Shown: positions 42,876 to 56,219 of the stretch, in pieces
Numbering within the stretch: position 1 is the stretch's first letter
Layout: each line of letters starts with the position of its first letter
NCBI RefSeq assembly: GCF_021018805.1
Contig: NC_086283.1
Span: forward strand, 54,068,312-54,132,311
Reading direction: 5' to 3'
From: Prinia subflava
Taxonomy: Eukaryota > Chordata > Aves > Passeriformes > Cisticolidae
DNA: 64,000 nucleotides
The notes under the pieces: generated by a model
Seen by the model: the letters and a program-made list of their open reading frames with translations, nothing else
Told to the model about the DNA's origin: nothing
Database searches by the model: none
Made by a program: the position numbers and the translations under genes

Positions 42876-45800
42876 TTCAGCAAATGGCTTTATTTCCCCA
42901 AACTGTAATTCTCAGAAAATTCTTTTCTTGAAGATGAGTGGTCTACTGATACTGGAAATGGATTGAAAGGACTTATGACTTTTGCTCCAAAAAAATAGTA
43001 GGAGCACAGTTTGCCATTTGGAAACTAGGGCCAGAATAAATGTATCTCCTCTAGTCTCATGCAATTAGGCTGAAACCCAAGAACATGGCAAACACTCTCT
43101 TAAATGGGGTTTTACATAATAAAATTGTTTTTCTGGCTTTACAGTCTACTTACCACAGGTAGAAATTAATTGCACCTTATTTCACCCTGAGCAGCCTCAT
43201 GAAAAAATCATTACAGGACGGACAGTTACGTTGATCTTATTGCCGTGTTAGAGGACACACTGGGTCAAGGTAACCTTTATTGACAAAACACATTTTAAAG
43301 CCCTTGGCAGTGACCGATCTCCTTCAGTCCACTGACCTAGGAATGTGTTTTAAAAAAGTGAACACCACGTCCCATAAACAAGAGCACATGTGAAAGGCAT
43401 GCCTTGGTTTGCAGTCACTGCTTCCAGAGCTAAAAGTGCAAGCTGTTTTTGAGCACAAACCAAGGCTGCAAACAGGGATTTGCCTGTAGAAACATTTATG
43501 TGGCACATGGGACTGTGGCTACTTTGGTCAGAAATCCTCTGTATATCTTAGTTTCTGTGAATCAAACCATAAATGCTTGATTTAAGGTTTTCAGATTCCA
43601 AGAGCACCAGAATGACCTAAACACTTCTCAGGATTTTTAAGGTGGGCCGTGCACATCTTTGAACAAACACATCCACATGCAGTTCTCGACCTTCGTCCAT
43701 GTTTTTAAAGAGACTGCAGAGTTGTGAGATGTGGCTCATCTCCTCTTCAGCATTTTTTCCCTTTGCTCTCCAGAGAGGTGCTGCACAGAGTGTACATGCA
43801 GTCACAGCATTGGCCCCTGGCAGCTACAGCTTCTGTCAGATCTCCCAGGCCAACATACATCAGCAAAAGAGCAGCAAAACCCTGTGGCCCGTGCCTCTTC
43901 CTCAGAAAGAAGCTCTCTGTTGACACTGCCAGTGTGTGTGTTGACTTTGCCTTGCCTCTTGTGTTTGCTGGCATTTGGGAATCTGCTGCAGGGTCAGAGA
44001 GCAAAGCTGCTGTCGTTGGAGGCATGAACTCACCCACAGTGACGGACAGAGAGCCCTGTGCTGGGAACACAGTGTCAGAGCCAGATGGTTATTTTTCACT
44101 ATTCCCCATACCCCATGAGTTTCCAGTGGCAATCACAGTGTTTTCTCTTCAAACCCTCCAATTCCACTGTTCAGGGAATTAATGTTGACATGAAATTATA
44201 AGATGGGGGAATGTAGGTACAAGGCTGTTACTAAATGGCCGGTTTAAGCAGCCTACAGCTCCTGGCAGTGATGGTTTGAATCCCCGAGTTATTATGAACA
44301 GCAATAAACATCTTGGTTTCACAACAGAAAGAGAAAGACCTTAAGAGACTTGTCTCAAATGTGCTTGAAACCAAGCAAGTGGATTGCTGCAAACATGCAG
44401 TTAAAAAGTCTTCTGTGAAAAAACTGCAACAATTTCTGATTCTCCACTTGTTAAACTATCCAGCTCTCTGCAGCAGGTTTAACTCCTTTTGTCAGCTAGA
44501 TCCTTCCTTGTACAAACTTTGTCTTTATGCAGGAAATGGTAGTCCATGTGTCTGGAGCATCAGCACAGCTTCTCCTGTTTTTCTCTCAGTTTTCTGACTG
44601 GCTTTGCAAATGATAAGGAGCACATTTCAAAATTAAGGTGGGCAAGTAATACCGATCTTGGCACAGGACAAAACCTCTGCAGATGCACTTATGAAAGCTT
44701 TGCTTTTCTGCTTTACATCTGTTTGTGGAACTAAATCTGCCTGTTTGTTCAATTGTTTACTTTTTTTAAAATTACTGTGATACCTGAGGATGAGTTGTAT
44801 AATCATCTGCTTCTGCCTAAATAAAGAAAAGAGTTTTTGTCTTTCCTTCGAGAAGGTGCCTTGGCTGTCAACAAATTCATACAGATCAGGCGACTCAGCT
44901 CTTGGAAGGTTGTATTTGAGCATTAGGTCCTTCTTCTGTCTGTTTCTGTGGGTGTGGAATAGCTGTGTTTGCAATCGAAAAGTTAGAGCTGACCATTCCT
45001 ATATTTGTACAAATGAATCTGACTCAGAAATGTGCTTCATGGCTGGGTCTGAGTTCAGACTCAGGACAGTGTTCACAGCTTACCCTGCCAGTGAGCCTCA
45101 TTCAGCTGTGTTCTCTTCAATGGCAAAACAAGTGTAAGAAGACACCAGTCTCTGTTTTAGCCACTAAGCACCTTGTACCATACTTAGTAGCTACATGGGA
45201 GTGAACACTGTGCTACAGCATTGGATTAGTCTTCATTAGATCTATAAGAAATCAAGACAAAGACCATAGCCCAGCAGTGGTAAAAATAAAAGGATTCAAA
45301 TAAATTTTCATAGTCACTTCTGATGCATTCTTTTTTTATGGAAACAGAGTTGCACCCCGAATAAGCTGAAGGCCATACCATGTGAAATAAGTAAAAAATT
45401 CAGGTAAGCTAGAAGAAACTAAGGTGAGTGTTCTATGGTGCAGAGAAGGAAAAGATGATTGTAGGAGACCTAAACAGTGTCACTTTGAATATTGTGCATG
45501 CTGCATTGCAGGTCTCACCTTTAATAATGGTCAGAGCATTTTGTATAGTGTGGGTGGTCCAAAGAGTGCCTGATGATGGTCTGCACAAAGTGACTTGCTA
45601 ACAGAGTTCTGGTTCCTTCTCCTTGATTCTACTTCTGTAATTAAAAATACTCTCCACAGATTTCTAAAATTATCTTTCCATGGAAGAAATTGCAGTTGTT
45701 CTTTTGTCAAAAATTACATGCATGGTCATGAACTGGAAGGGAATGTAGAAAATAAAGACCAGGGGACATCAGTTTGTTAAAGGCAGAGTGCCTGGTCTGT

Positions 45801-46849
45801 GTGTCTTGCACTCACTTGGGACCATGCCAGGTTGCTCAGCCATAAGCTTAGCTCAGGTTGTGGGAGTTTCTCCTCTACAGAGGGAAGAACTTAGAACTGC
45901 ACAAAAGCATTGTAAACAACTTTGAGAGACCCAGCCATGCAAAAAGAGATGCTTATAAAATTACTTTTGTTGTGGTGTCCATCAGCATCTTTTGCATCAT
46001 CTTCCCCAGAGTGTCAGGGGATTGTCAAATTTGAACAGGTTTCTCTATACACTTGCCTTTAGGCCACACCTGGGGAGAGGGGAAAGTGTTGCCTCTCCTT
46101 GTAGTTGTCAGGCCCCCAGTCAGGAGCCCTGATTGCCAGAATCATTACTTCACAAGCTCTGAGGGTTGAAGTATCACGAAACTGAAAGAAAAATGTGATT
46201 TTTTCCCCACCAACTTAATAAAGAAAAAAACCCCACTGCCTCTGTGGTTTGTTCTAGGGCGTCTTTCTAGCAGGACTTTTGTCCTTACTCTGCAGCTGGA
46301 GAAAGCTGCATGGGTTTGGTGGTGGGGGCTGTCAGGGAGCTGCAGAGGTCGGATTGCTGGGGGTTGGCACATGCCACAACACGTGGTAGACTGCAAGGCT
46401 GGACTTCCATCAGCCTCCTACCCACTCCTCTCAGGTATGACATGCCTACGAGTTCCAGCAAATCAAGGAAAAAAACCCTTTGGTTAGCATAAGGTAGGGA
46501 ATTTCCTCTGAAGCCAGTAGAGCCAGTTGGCACTTTTAAGAATCCAGTGCAGGGTTAGATGAATCGGTGAGGTGCCTGACCATGTCAAATGACCTGGATC
46601 CATAGCACCATCTCCTGCACAGCCGTCAGGTTTCTGCTGTCATTTATCCCTGTTCAGAAGGAAGCAATGCCTGCATAGACTGGCATGACCATGAATTGGA
46701 CAAGACAGTGTGTTTCCATACCACCCCGATATCTTCTCGGCAGAGCTCCGGAATGTCGGAGAAAACGCAGCAGGAAGAGTCAGAAATGAAAAAGAATGGA
46801 AGCATTTTATTTTATTTTTTTGTTTAGGTTTTCGGGCTCTGCTGGTGAG
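42876..46849. other. Gene-free DNA, 4 kb
   Basis: Only short overlapping frames (for example around 43.7-44.2 kb on both strands). No family recognised and no mobile element seen. Confidence 0.6.
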
Positions 46850-46995
46850 GGCTGAAGCGTGGGCCCACCTGTTGTGCGGTGTGCGGGCGCGGCGGGGCGC
46901 GGCGGGATGCGCTGCGGTGCGGGGGAGCCGCCGCCAGCTGCCGGCCCCGACTCTGCCCAGCAACCCGGCCACGCTCCATCTGCCGCTCCCGTAAT
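46850..46995. promoter_or_regulatory. Isolated CpG-rich block
   Basis: Short block with many CpG (GGGCGCGGCGGGGCGCGGCGG, GCGCTGCGGTGCGG, GAGCCGCCGCCAGC) in AT-rich surroundings, about 35 kb downstream of GADD45G. It adjoins the candidate conserved element at 46996-47215. It could be a distal regulatory CpG block or the start of a non-coding transcript. I see no coding exon. Confidence 0.5.
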
Positions 46996-47215
46996 GAGGC
47001 GAGCCGGCCTCTGGCACAAGCCAGCCCTCGCTCCCCTATTCACCCGCATCCCCCTTTCAGCGTCCTATTGTTCTTCCCTAATGGCCTTACAATAGCCCTG
47101 CCTGTTGCCTTTACAGCCGCAGTGAGGCCAACCGGGGAAAGTCTTAATCTCTGCTTCTAATTAAAGGGACTCCTCTGAATTAATAATGTTGCCAGGAATG
47201 TGCTGCCTGATACGA
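46996..47215. promoter_or_regulatory. Candidate conserved non-coding element with SOX and homeodomain motifs
   Basis: Complex, non-repetitive sequence with CTATTGTT (47065-47072) and ACAATAG (47089-47095), an inverted pair of SOX-type cores. It also has TTAATCT (47144-47150, OTX-like), CTAATTAAAG with TAATTA at 47158-47163, and a second AT-rich homeodomain-like stretch GAATTAATAATG. The look is that of a developmental enhancer. Conservation cannot be tested here. Confidence 0.4.
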
Positions 47216-50129
47216 GGGGATGTATAGCACTCTTCAGCCCTCAGCAGCTGTGATTAGCTGGGGCTTGAAGTGTCCTGTCACAATATTTCATCCCGCTCCC
47301 CCGCCGCCCCCTCCCCATCGGCAGGGTTGCCACATGGCCTGTCTTGTGCTGCCTTTTCAAGCCCTGTGCCAATCATGCAGCAAAGATGCCCCAGATAGGG
47401 TGACAGATGGAGCCGGGGTAGTTCGAGACTAGACTGCAGCCTGGAGCACTCACTCCTGGCTCAATTCGCCACAGATTCACCATACGGAGCAGCAAGGCAG
47501 GAGAAGGACCTCCCAGCTGGGCTCCCTGGACCGGGCAGGGGAGCCCACCTGTATCCCAGCCCCACGCATGGGCAGATCCTGACAGAATTTGCTCTGTGGC
47601 ATGATTAGAGTCCCCTGACAGCGAGCCTCAGTGGTTCTGTGAATGGAGAAAGAGCCTGTCCTGGGAGGGTGAGGTTTTCCTCTGCTGTGAGGGGTAGGTT
47701 TGCAGATATGTAAAGAAAAACATATCCCCATTAAAGGACTGTCAACATCAAGCCTATGCAATCATAGGATTCTTCCAGCCTTGAACATAAAGGCAGTTCC
47801 AGCCTGACAACCTCTTTCCAGCCAGAGAATTTTTATTCCAGTGACAGGAGAGAGAACTACAAATGAAAGATGATAATAGCTCTGTTTTTTGTTTGATAAC
47901 ATTCCAACATGAATACGGAAAGATTACTGCCAAATTTATTTGAAACAGAATAATCAAGACATATTGTTGAGAATCAGCACAGCATAAAATGGAAATCTTC
48001 TAAATTGGGCAATTCCAAAGTCTGTGTTAGAGAATTTCCGAAAAGAGAAACCCTTCAGTGTTCCCACTGATGCCCATGTCATTGCAGCTAGCCCTAACCC
48101 TGCACAAGTTCTGCCCTTTGTGCAAGACTGAGCTGCCAGCCACTGCTGAGGACACTGCCAGGGCTGTGCCACCCTGTCTGCAACAAATGTCCCCTTGCTG
48201 ACCACATGCATGATAACATTTTCTTGTTGAGCGGTGTAAGAGACAAATACTTTTGGCTGCTCCTTTTGGCTGCTCCATTCTTTGTTTGCTACAACTCCCA
48301 CATGGACCAATGAGGTGTCTTCTGCCTTTGATGAATACCTGGACTGCTTTGACAAAGGCTGCTGTTGCTGCTATGAGATTTTGCTATGCCAATTACCTAG
48401 TGGCAGTATCCCCTGATACTTCTGTATGCTATTCCTGCTGTGTAAATCTCAGAGAACTTTCCACTAAAAATACAGGCTTAATGGACCCGTTTGCATATAG
48501 AGAAAGTGAGTCATGGTCTAGCAGCATCAGCAATGAATGAAAGGTTGGATCTCGCAGGACACTCTTCAGGCTGTGCTTGCTAAACCCTTATGAGCATTAA
48601 AGTTTCATGCATTCTCTTTCTGCTTGATGTCTACCACTTTATTTTGAGATATCTATTTCTGACTGCATGTTACTTCTTGCCCTTTTTGGTCCACATGGGG
48701 GTAAGTCAGGACAGCACATATACTTGCCCAAGTGATATCAAAACACATCTCTTTGAGCTTTCTCTGAGTACTTTAGGAAAACCCAGATTGCATCCCCATG
48801 GTTAATGCTGACATTCCCCACTCAAAGCACGTTTGCATTTGTTGAAGATCCCTGTTCACCAGGGCAAGGCTATCGGGATCCCGAGGTGTCTGTATGTGTG
48901 CAGGTCTTCTCGATGTGGTGTCTCCTTTGTTGGTTAAGCCCACTGCTTTCTACAGATTTGCTAATCTTGGAGGAACTGTCAGGATACTGTGTCAGATCAC
49001 CGTGGCTTCTGTCCAGCATGCAAATGCATGGATATGTTTTTGCCCTCTGGCCAGGAGTGCTGTATCAAACAGCCTGTGACGCTCACAGTGTGCTCAGCAG
49101 GTGCTAAGCGTGGGTCAGGTGTACCATATGCCATATGGCCTGCTTAGCACAGTGTATCTTTTAAGTTCTTTAAATTACAGGCCAGGTAAGATAAAGCAAG
49201 TAAAAACGCGTGTACAGAGCAGGCTGGGCAATAGGCACCAGTAACACAGAAGTTATTCCTTATCATGTGAAATGACTGAGAGGGGTGAAGTAAACCCAGG
49301 ACTGTCCACTCGACTTCAAAAAGGTTATGATGATGAAAGGTTTGGGAGTGAGGCTTGTTTGTTCCTTTGCTTAGAGAGGAAACTATGCAAGAGATCTCTG
49401 CAAAAGCAACAGATGAGACAGTTCCTTTTTAAGTGCTTAGCCTTTGGGAGCCACCCAAAGTAGCATGAAGAAATCAATCAAATTCCCATTTAATGATTAG
49501 CCAGAAGGCTAGTGACAGGAATACATGCATAGTTTAAAGCAATTTACATGGGAAAAGGAAATGAAACAATTTTAAGGGTTTGAGGTTTTTGTATATCCTC
49601 TCCACAACACATACGTTAGCAAAATGAATTTCCTTGAGAAACTCTGTGTTTTGACAGGGGCTAATGTGAAGCACAGAGATATGATTTTTGTAAAGTTACA
49701 TGCACCACAGTACATGGGAAAAGGCAAGAATATTTACAGGACCCATTGGGATCTGTAACTACTATGCTTGCAAGCTCACTTGTGGCAACTGCACTGGCAA
49801 ATGACCACAGTGGGCAGTTTATCATTTGTGTGCATACTTGCTGTCAGAAGTCATACTTGCTTTCAGTGCAGGCAGAAATTTGGCATGCAAACATGCTTAC
49901 GTTTGTGCAGATGCAATTACGCCTTGCCTTTTTATGGTACTTGAGCACCATCTTTTTCTTCATTTTGATCTGAAGTGACTGTCCCTTGCACATTAAGGTG
50001 GCGAGATCACCAGTCTAGCCACACGCACGCTTTGACACACTTCATACACGTTTATCCCTGCTTTACTTAGAAACGTAGGCCTTCCTCACCACCGGGGAAA
50101 AAGGTAAAATCATGATGTATAGGTCTTTT
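47216..50129. other. Non-coding DNA between two candidate regulatory blocks
   Basis: A 13-bp tandem copy (CTTTTGGCTGCTC) lies at about 48251-48276, and the palindrome CCATATGCCATATGG at about 49124-49138. No gene or LINE recognised. Confidence 0.6.
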
Positions 50130-50700
50130 CTGCCCCTCCAGATTGTTTACGCTGCTCTCTCTCCAGGACAAAACTCTCAAACGACTGGTGTATAAAAGAG
50201 GAGAATGGGTAAACCACGTGCCAGGCTACTGGAGGCCTGTCCTTTTCATACCCTGTAATTTCGCAGGGGATTGTTTCAGCGGCCAAGGTATAATGCGGCT
50301 ATCCGGGGAGTCCTGCCCTTTGAAGCCGGGTGTTTTGTTCTGAAATCAACCAAAGTTCAAGCCCATACGTGTGTGAGGCAGCGGCGGGGGCAGGCGGGGG
50401 GTTTCCTGACAATGCCGCATTTCAGAGCACGTGCTGCCAACTGTTGCCAAAGGCACATCCATGTGGATGGCGCTCCTGCTCGGCCCGGCGCTGCCGTCCT
50501 CATTGTCGGGTGGGCAGGCGGCGGGCCCCAGCTGACAGCTGTGCATCGCATGTATCGCTAACAGCTGCCTTCTCCTGGGGGGAAATTAAAAGATTAGGGG
50601 GATGTGGGCACGTGCTGGCTTCTGGAGATGGAGACAATGCTTGATTTAGGGTGGAACTTGTCTGCAACGGCCGACAAAGGAGGGAGGCTGGACGGAGGCG
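50130..50700. promoter_or_regulatory. Candidate distal enhancer: E-box-rich, CpG-containing block
   Basis: Within about 400 bp there are three CACGTG sites (50215-50220, 50428-50433, 50609-50614), the latter two in the same GCACGTGCTG context, and three CAGCTG sites (50529-50534, 50536-50541, 50562-50567). The block is GC- and CpG-richer than its flanks and is not a known repeat. GADD45G is known to respond to proneural bHLH factors, so a bHLH-bound enhancer is plausible. Assignment is inference. Confidence 0.4.
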
Positions 50701-50733
50701 AAGGGTCAGAGGGGCTCTTGGTTTGCAAGAGAC

Positions 50734-50772
50734 AAAAGGAGGGAGGAAGGAGAGGAGGAGGAGGAGGAGAAG
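50734..50772 (+). repeat. Polypurine (GGA)n tract
   Basis: An unbroken run of A and G built on GGA and GGGA steps, at the edge of the E-box-rich block. Such tracts can form triplex or quadruplex structures. Confidence 0.85.
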
Positions 50773-53700
50773 TGAAAAGCGGCTGCGGCAGGGCTCTGAA
50801 AAGGCTGCCTTGGTCCAGCAACAGCTGCTCCCACACAAGAAATTTGAGACGGTCCTTTCACAAACACAACGGCTGGCAGAAGAATAGGGAGGCCACACTT
50901 CACCAAAAATTAATCGTTTGCAATTGAAAAGGGGGACTGAGAGCTCCTAGTGTTTTTAAAGGTCTGCATCTAGACGACTAAGAAATGATTAGTCAAAGTA
51001 CATCACAGAACAGCAGAAAAGTGTGCCGCAGACCAGAGGGGGAAGTAAATCCCTGGCCCGCTATTAAAAGTTTATGCAACAGCTATGCTCCACAATACGC
51101 ATTACGGGGGAAAGCATCCACGTACGTATATGACTATGTATATATCAACTGTGGCATTTTGCCAGGCTGCTGGCCTTGGGCTGGAATCTAGTTTGTTGGT
51201 ACGGTTGGAGCAGTTTGTTTGAAATTACTATGACCTGCACCTGCTTGAGAAACGACAGGACCACTCACATCAGAGGACAGCAGAGCTGCATTGGGGGGGG
51301 TGGTGATTTGCCTCCCTGTCTGATCACTGCCCCAGATACAATTTGTGAAAATTCCTGCCAGGAGGGGCAACTCATAACTTAATTAATACTTCTATGTTGG
51401 AAGAAAACACAAGAAACCCTCACACAGGGCATATAAATGAATTCACACAAGAAAGGTCTCAGAGCATCAGCCTTATTGCTGCCCAAGGTCAGGGTATGGA
51501 CTCTCTGTGCTAGATATTGCCTTTATAAATGACAAATAAATATTAGTGTTGTCCTTTTCTGCCAGTCAGTAAAGTTGGCAGGTACACATGCAGGGAGGTT
51601 TACCATTTCTCTCCTTTCCCACTGTTTTTTGGCAGTGCGGTGCTTGAATATCAGTTTGAAATCTGTGAGTATGTGTTTACTGAACTCCTGGGGACAGTGG
51701 TGCAGATTTTTAAGGTCAGCCTCTGCAGTGGCACTAAAGCTTTCTGCAACAGAGTCAGCAGCCTTTGCACAGTTCAGTGGCAAGTTTTTATGTGCAACTT
51801 TGTGATGGATCTTTTTATGGTCAAAGAAGGAAATAACTGATGGAGATTATGCTGTGCATTAGAGATGGTAATTTGAAGAATACGGGCCAGGCAGCAAGAG
51901 AACAAAAATGGTGGGGAATTTTTGAGTGCTCTATACTTTAAAGATGACTTTGCAATTGACAAAAGCAAAAGGAAAAAAAAGACAGCTGGCTGATGATGGC
52001 TCTTTAGCCATTGACATACCTCCAGGTAGCTAAGGTAATTTACTTGAAATCTGTGTGCTTTGAATACAAAACAGTGGCTGAAATAGAGTGGGATGCCAGT
52101 ATTTGGTGCGTTGTTCATGGTCTGGTTGCTGAGACAGCTCCTTGGCTCTGTTTTGTTCCATGCACAGAGAAAGGTGTGGCTCACCGGACAGACCAATCTT
52201 CCTCCAAATTAATTTTCTGTGTTTTTTTGGGGGCAGAGGAGAACACTGGGAAAGATAAAGAGTAGTTCAAACTGGTTAGATCACACTGATAAAAAAGGCC
52301 CCTTTAAACAGCAGATGTTGAATTGTCATCGGTGTGATATAGTGTGACACCTTCAGGGCAGACGTGTTTGTAGTCACCGTGTAGAACAGGATTACAGTCC
52401 TGCCTGGAATGTGTAGAAAGAACTGGCATTAGAGTAAGAATTCCATATATCATGTTGACAAATCCTCCATATCAGTGAAAGATTTTATTTTTGTTTCACG
52501 GGGTTACATTTTTGTTAATAAATATAAGCAATTGTTTTATTTACACCATATATTCAAGCCCTCCAGCTGCACTTTAGACTTTTCCCAGTTTTCTGGAAAA
52601 AAATTCAGTATAGATTCACCCAATAAAAACATGTACTTTTTTTTTCACTTTGATTATGCCTTTTTTTTTTTCTCCCTGAGCGATTTTTAACTTGTTGAAA
52701 GTTTAAAAAGTGGAATTGGTGCTAAAATATCAGAGAAATCATATGCTACCTAACCATTATATTCTTCTAGGACAGAAATTTAGATGATAAAACAACATGG
52801 TACTATGTTTGAAAAAATGGAATATAAAGGACAGAAAAAATGTGGTAAGGATGAAGAGAATGCAGAGGGAAACACTGTAATGTAAGGATGTACATTCTGA
52901 TCTTGTTTGAACTAGAAATGCAAGAATGTCCTTTGGTAATTATATAGCACAAGCTTCTCTTCAGCCAAAAAATTACAGCTGGTGAGACAGCAGTGATGGC
53001 AGTGGAAACAACCCAATGTAAAACAGGTGTAAGATGATAGTCTGGGCCATAGTCACTGTGTAGTAAAAATTGAATCACTCCTGAATCACACAACACAGGT
53101 GTCAAGCTAATCTTTGGCAGCTTGCCAGAAGTGCAGCTATGTCAGATTTTTGTCGTAGGGGACATAATCTATAGTTTCAAACAAGCAAAGAAAATATTTC
53201 AAGAATTAATAGGTTAATCTTTATTATGTTAACCTGGGAAAATGCTAGTTGTTCTAGTGTCCTGCCTAGCTAGCAAGGGCCGAGACTGTACTCTGCCGTC
53301 CCTGGTGCTTGCGCAGTGTTTGTGTGCTGTCCTGCTCAAAGTACACACAGGCAACTTCTCAAATGTTAAAGCATGGGCCAGTCTTCTGCAAAACTTTAGG
53401 AAGAGAAAAAGACCTGCTTAAATAACACAAGCTGCAGAAAGGACAGGGGATTTAGGATATGCTGCCTTGCGGAAATGTTCTGATCTAGTGGTAAATGTAA
53501 AAAATGCAGTTGGCCTAATGTCTTGTTCTGATTAGCAAGGGACTCCTGGCTCCTTGTGTACCAGTCACATCACTTCTATTTGGTTACTACAATAACCACC
53601 CACACCTCACACCCCCTAAAAAAGAAAACCCCTGAAAAACCCAACCCAAAAACAACCTAAATGAGGAACTCACTGAGAAAAAATATGGAGAACAAAAAAC

Positions 53701-56195
53701 ATTGCTGGCATTTCTGAGGACTCTCTTTTGTTATTTAGAGGGAAAAAAGTGGTGATACAACTGCTTCTAAACAAAAGTAAGCGGTAATGACAGTTCATAA
53801 GGCAGCATCTTTTTATTGCTTGCTTACTGAATTTTACAACAGTGTATCATTCATAATGCACAACTTGAAACTCTTCACCACCTCTTTACAATGTGAAGGG
53901 GCATGAGATGCAAGCCCAAAGCTGAAAACTTTGGAGCAATTAGTTTTGAAAAAGGAATGAGTGGTCTCACTGTGCTTACCACTACTTCTATACAACAGAT
54001 CAAGGTAAGCCCTCAGTACCAGCAGTCCATGTTCAGCCAGAAAAGAAGGTGAGAACTGAAAAACGGTAACAAATTCATTAATGCTTTAAAATTACTATTA
54101 GGTGTTCTTTTTAGAAGAACTGTGTCAGGATGAGAGTGTTCAAGCTGGGGACTGGAACTGATGTACACATTGTACACAGCTAGGCTTTGTGTCTTGTCTC
54201 CAGAAGTATTTTCAGCTACTTAGCTGTCTTTGCAGCACAAGTCTCAAATCCCCAAATCACTTCTTTGCTTTGTTCCCAGGGCTGGCCATTAATTGGTGAT
54301 GATCTGCAACAGAAGCTGTGTTCTGATGTGTTCAAACATACTGTTTGTCAGTACTTTTACTTTCCCCCTTCTAATGATACTCAAACACCACACATACCAG
54401 CCTCAGATTTAAGGAGCCTGAGGTAAAAACTGCAATCACCATGCAACATTTCCTCCATATGCTACTACATGAAAAATGTAGGGAAGGCTTTGTTTAACGT
54501 GAAGTTGATTTTCCTGTGGACTAGGTTAACTCATTAGTGGATGGCATTACCGCATTATTGCCTCAAAAGCAGTCCTGGAAATTAAGAGCAGACAGTTCTT
54601 TACAACGTACTGCAGAGACAGCAGCAATTCATCAGAGACATTTGCAAATTGTGGCACTGTGTGCTCTTTGCACAAAAGGCACAGCTGCCTGCAGATAACA
54701 TCAGTTCAGCAGCGATGGGGTCCCATTTGTTTTTCTCTCTGTCTCTTGCTGTCTCATTTGGGGAGCAGGTGAATATCAGCTGGCTCAATCTGCTCAGTCT
54801 CCAGCCTGGTCTTCTGGGAGGCACAACCCATTGAGCTGAGGAGCGATGCACATGTTTGTCCTGCTGATTTGGGCAAGCACTGCCCAAAGGGAATTCACCT
54901 ACATCTTAGTTACAAGCTCTGGAGAGCTGTGAAAAACACAGTTGCACCCATGCACAGACCTCTCAGGGATGTCTCAGTGTTTCATATTACTCATACTTGC
55001 AAATGTTTACAGCTGTGGATTGAGCATTTGTTAGAGCTAGGGCCATTGACACTGTAACTTTTAGTGGTGGCTGCCAAGGCAGTGAGAATTGCTTAATGTG
55101 TGGTCTTCCCTGGCTTTTTGCTCTTAATATATGTCACATAATGTACAGAGTGTATTGTCTGTGGACTTCGCCTGGTGCTGTGTAGGTAGTTACAATGGCC
55201 GCATGTGTGAAGATCCTTGCATGCTACCTTTTTCTTTTCAGCTTGAGGATATCATGAAAAGTCAGAAAGTAGGAAAGCAAGTTGAAACATGTGTGGGTTT
55301 GGCAGTGAAAATTATTCTGTTTTCCAGATGGATTTGTGCATGTTTGGGATAGCGTGTTGTACAGCAGTGGTTGTCCTCAGGACAAGAGAGCAGTGAACAT
55401 TCAAAACAAACTGTGCTGAACAGATAATACCAACCTTCCAGCAAACCTAGCCTGATGCTACATTTTCCACCACAGACAACAGGAAAGAGTGCAGGTTCCT
55501 TCCCATTCTTCTGTTCTTCTGTGGGAAGGTGAGTGGGGACCCTGGGACCAGGTGAGCACATTCCACTCATGCTGAGTCTACTGGATGCTGCGAGCATACA
55601 TGTTATCTGACATCAAATGTGACTGTGCATTTTCACATGGGTAGCTTCTTTCTTTAAATGTCCAAAAGCCAGAATTTGGCCTGTAACCAAAGCAGACCAG
55701 CCTGGAGGGCACGATGCTGCTCACTTGGTGCCCAGGGCAGCAGAAGCACAGACTGAGGGACCCGGTTCTGTGCCTGCCTGCTGCAGTGTAAACTGCACTC
55801 TTACTCAAGTGCTCCTTCCTGACTGTGCAGCACCTTGTTCTGGGCTTTGAACTCCCACTGTCTGTAATACTTTTTCAGTGACTCTGGAGGAGCTCTGATG
55901 ACTCAGTTTCAGTGGAAACTATCTAACTAACTGTTGTAACTATGATAAGCATCTTTGTGCCCATTGTACCTGCTTGAACTTGCTACCGATACAACTACCC
56001 ATCTCTACTCAGTCATGGGAGAGGAAAAATGGTCCCTCAGAGAGAAAACCCAGTACTCATCCCGTAAAAACCAGATGCCAGTTGTAACATATGCAGAGCT
56101 ACTGTGCGCGGAAGTGATAAATCATCTCGGGTGAGGCATGCATTGAGGTTTCCGTGAGTTTCCCTGCAAGAAAACCCACAGCTACTATATGACAG
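50773..56195. other. Gene-free DNA, 5.4 kb
   Basis: The first 400 bp (to about 51200) continues the complex, non-repetitive character of the E-box block, including CTATTAAAAGTTTATGCAAC and TACGTATATGACTATG. The rest is AT-rich with T runs at 52628-52675. No gene recognised. Confidence 0.55.
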
Positions 56196-56219
56196 TGGGG
56201 GGAGGGGGGAGGGAGGGAG
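56196..56219 (+). repeat. Short G-rich quadruplex-type tract
   Basis: GGGGGGA, GGGGGGA, GGGA, GGGA in sequence: four G-runs of three or more with single-base loops, a strong quadruplex pattern on the + strand. Confidence 0.85.

Noticed and set aside
44255..44300. Second tRNA-like SINE (GGTTTGAATCCCC looks like a B box)
   Set aside because: No A box at the right distance upstream and no CR1 tail downstream.
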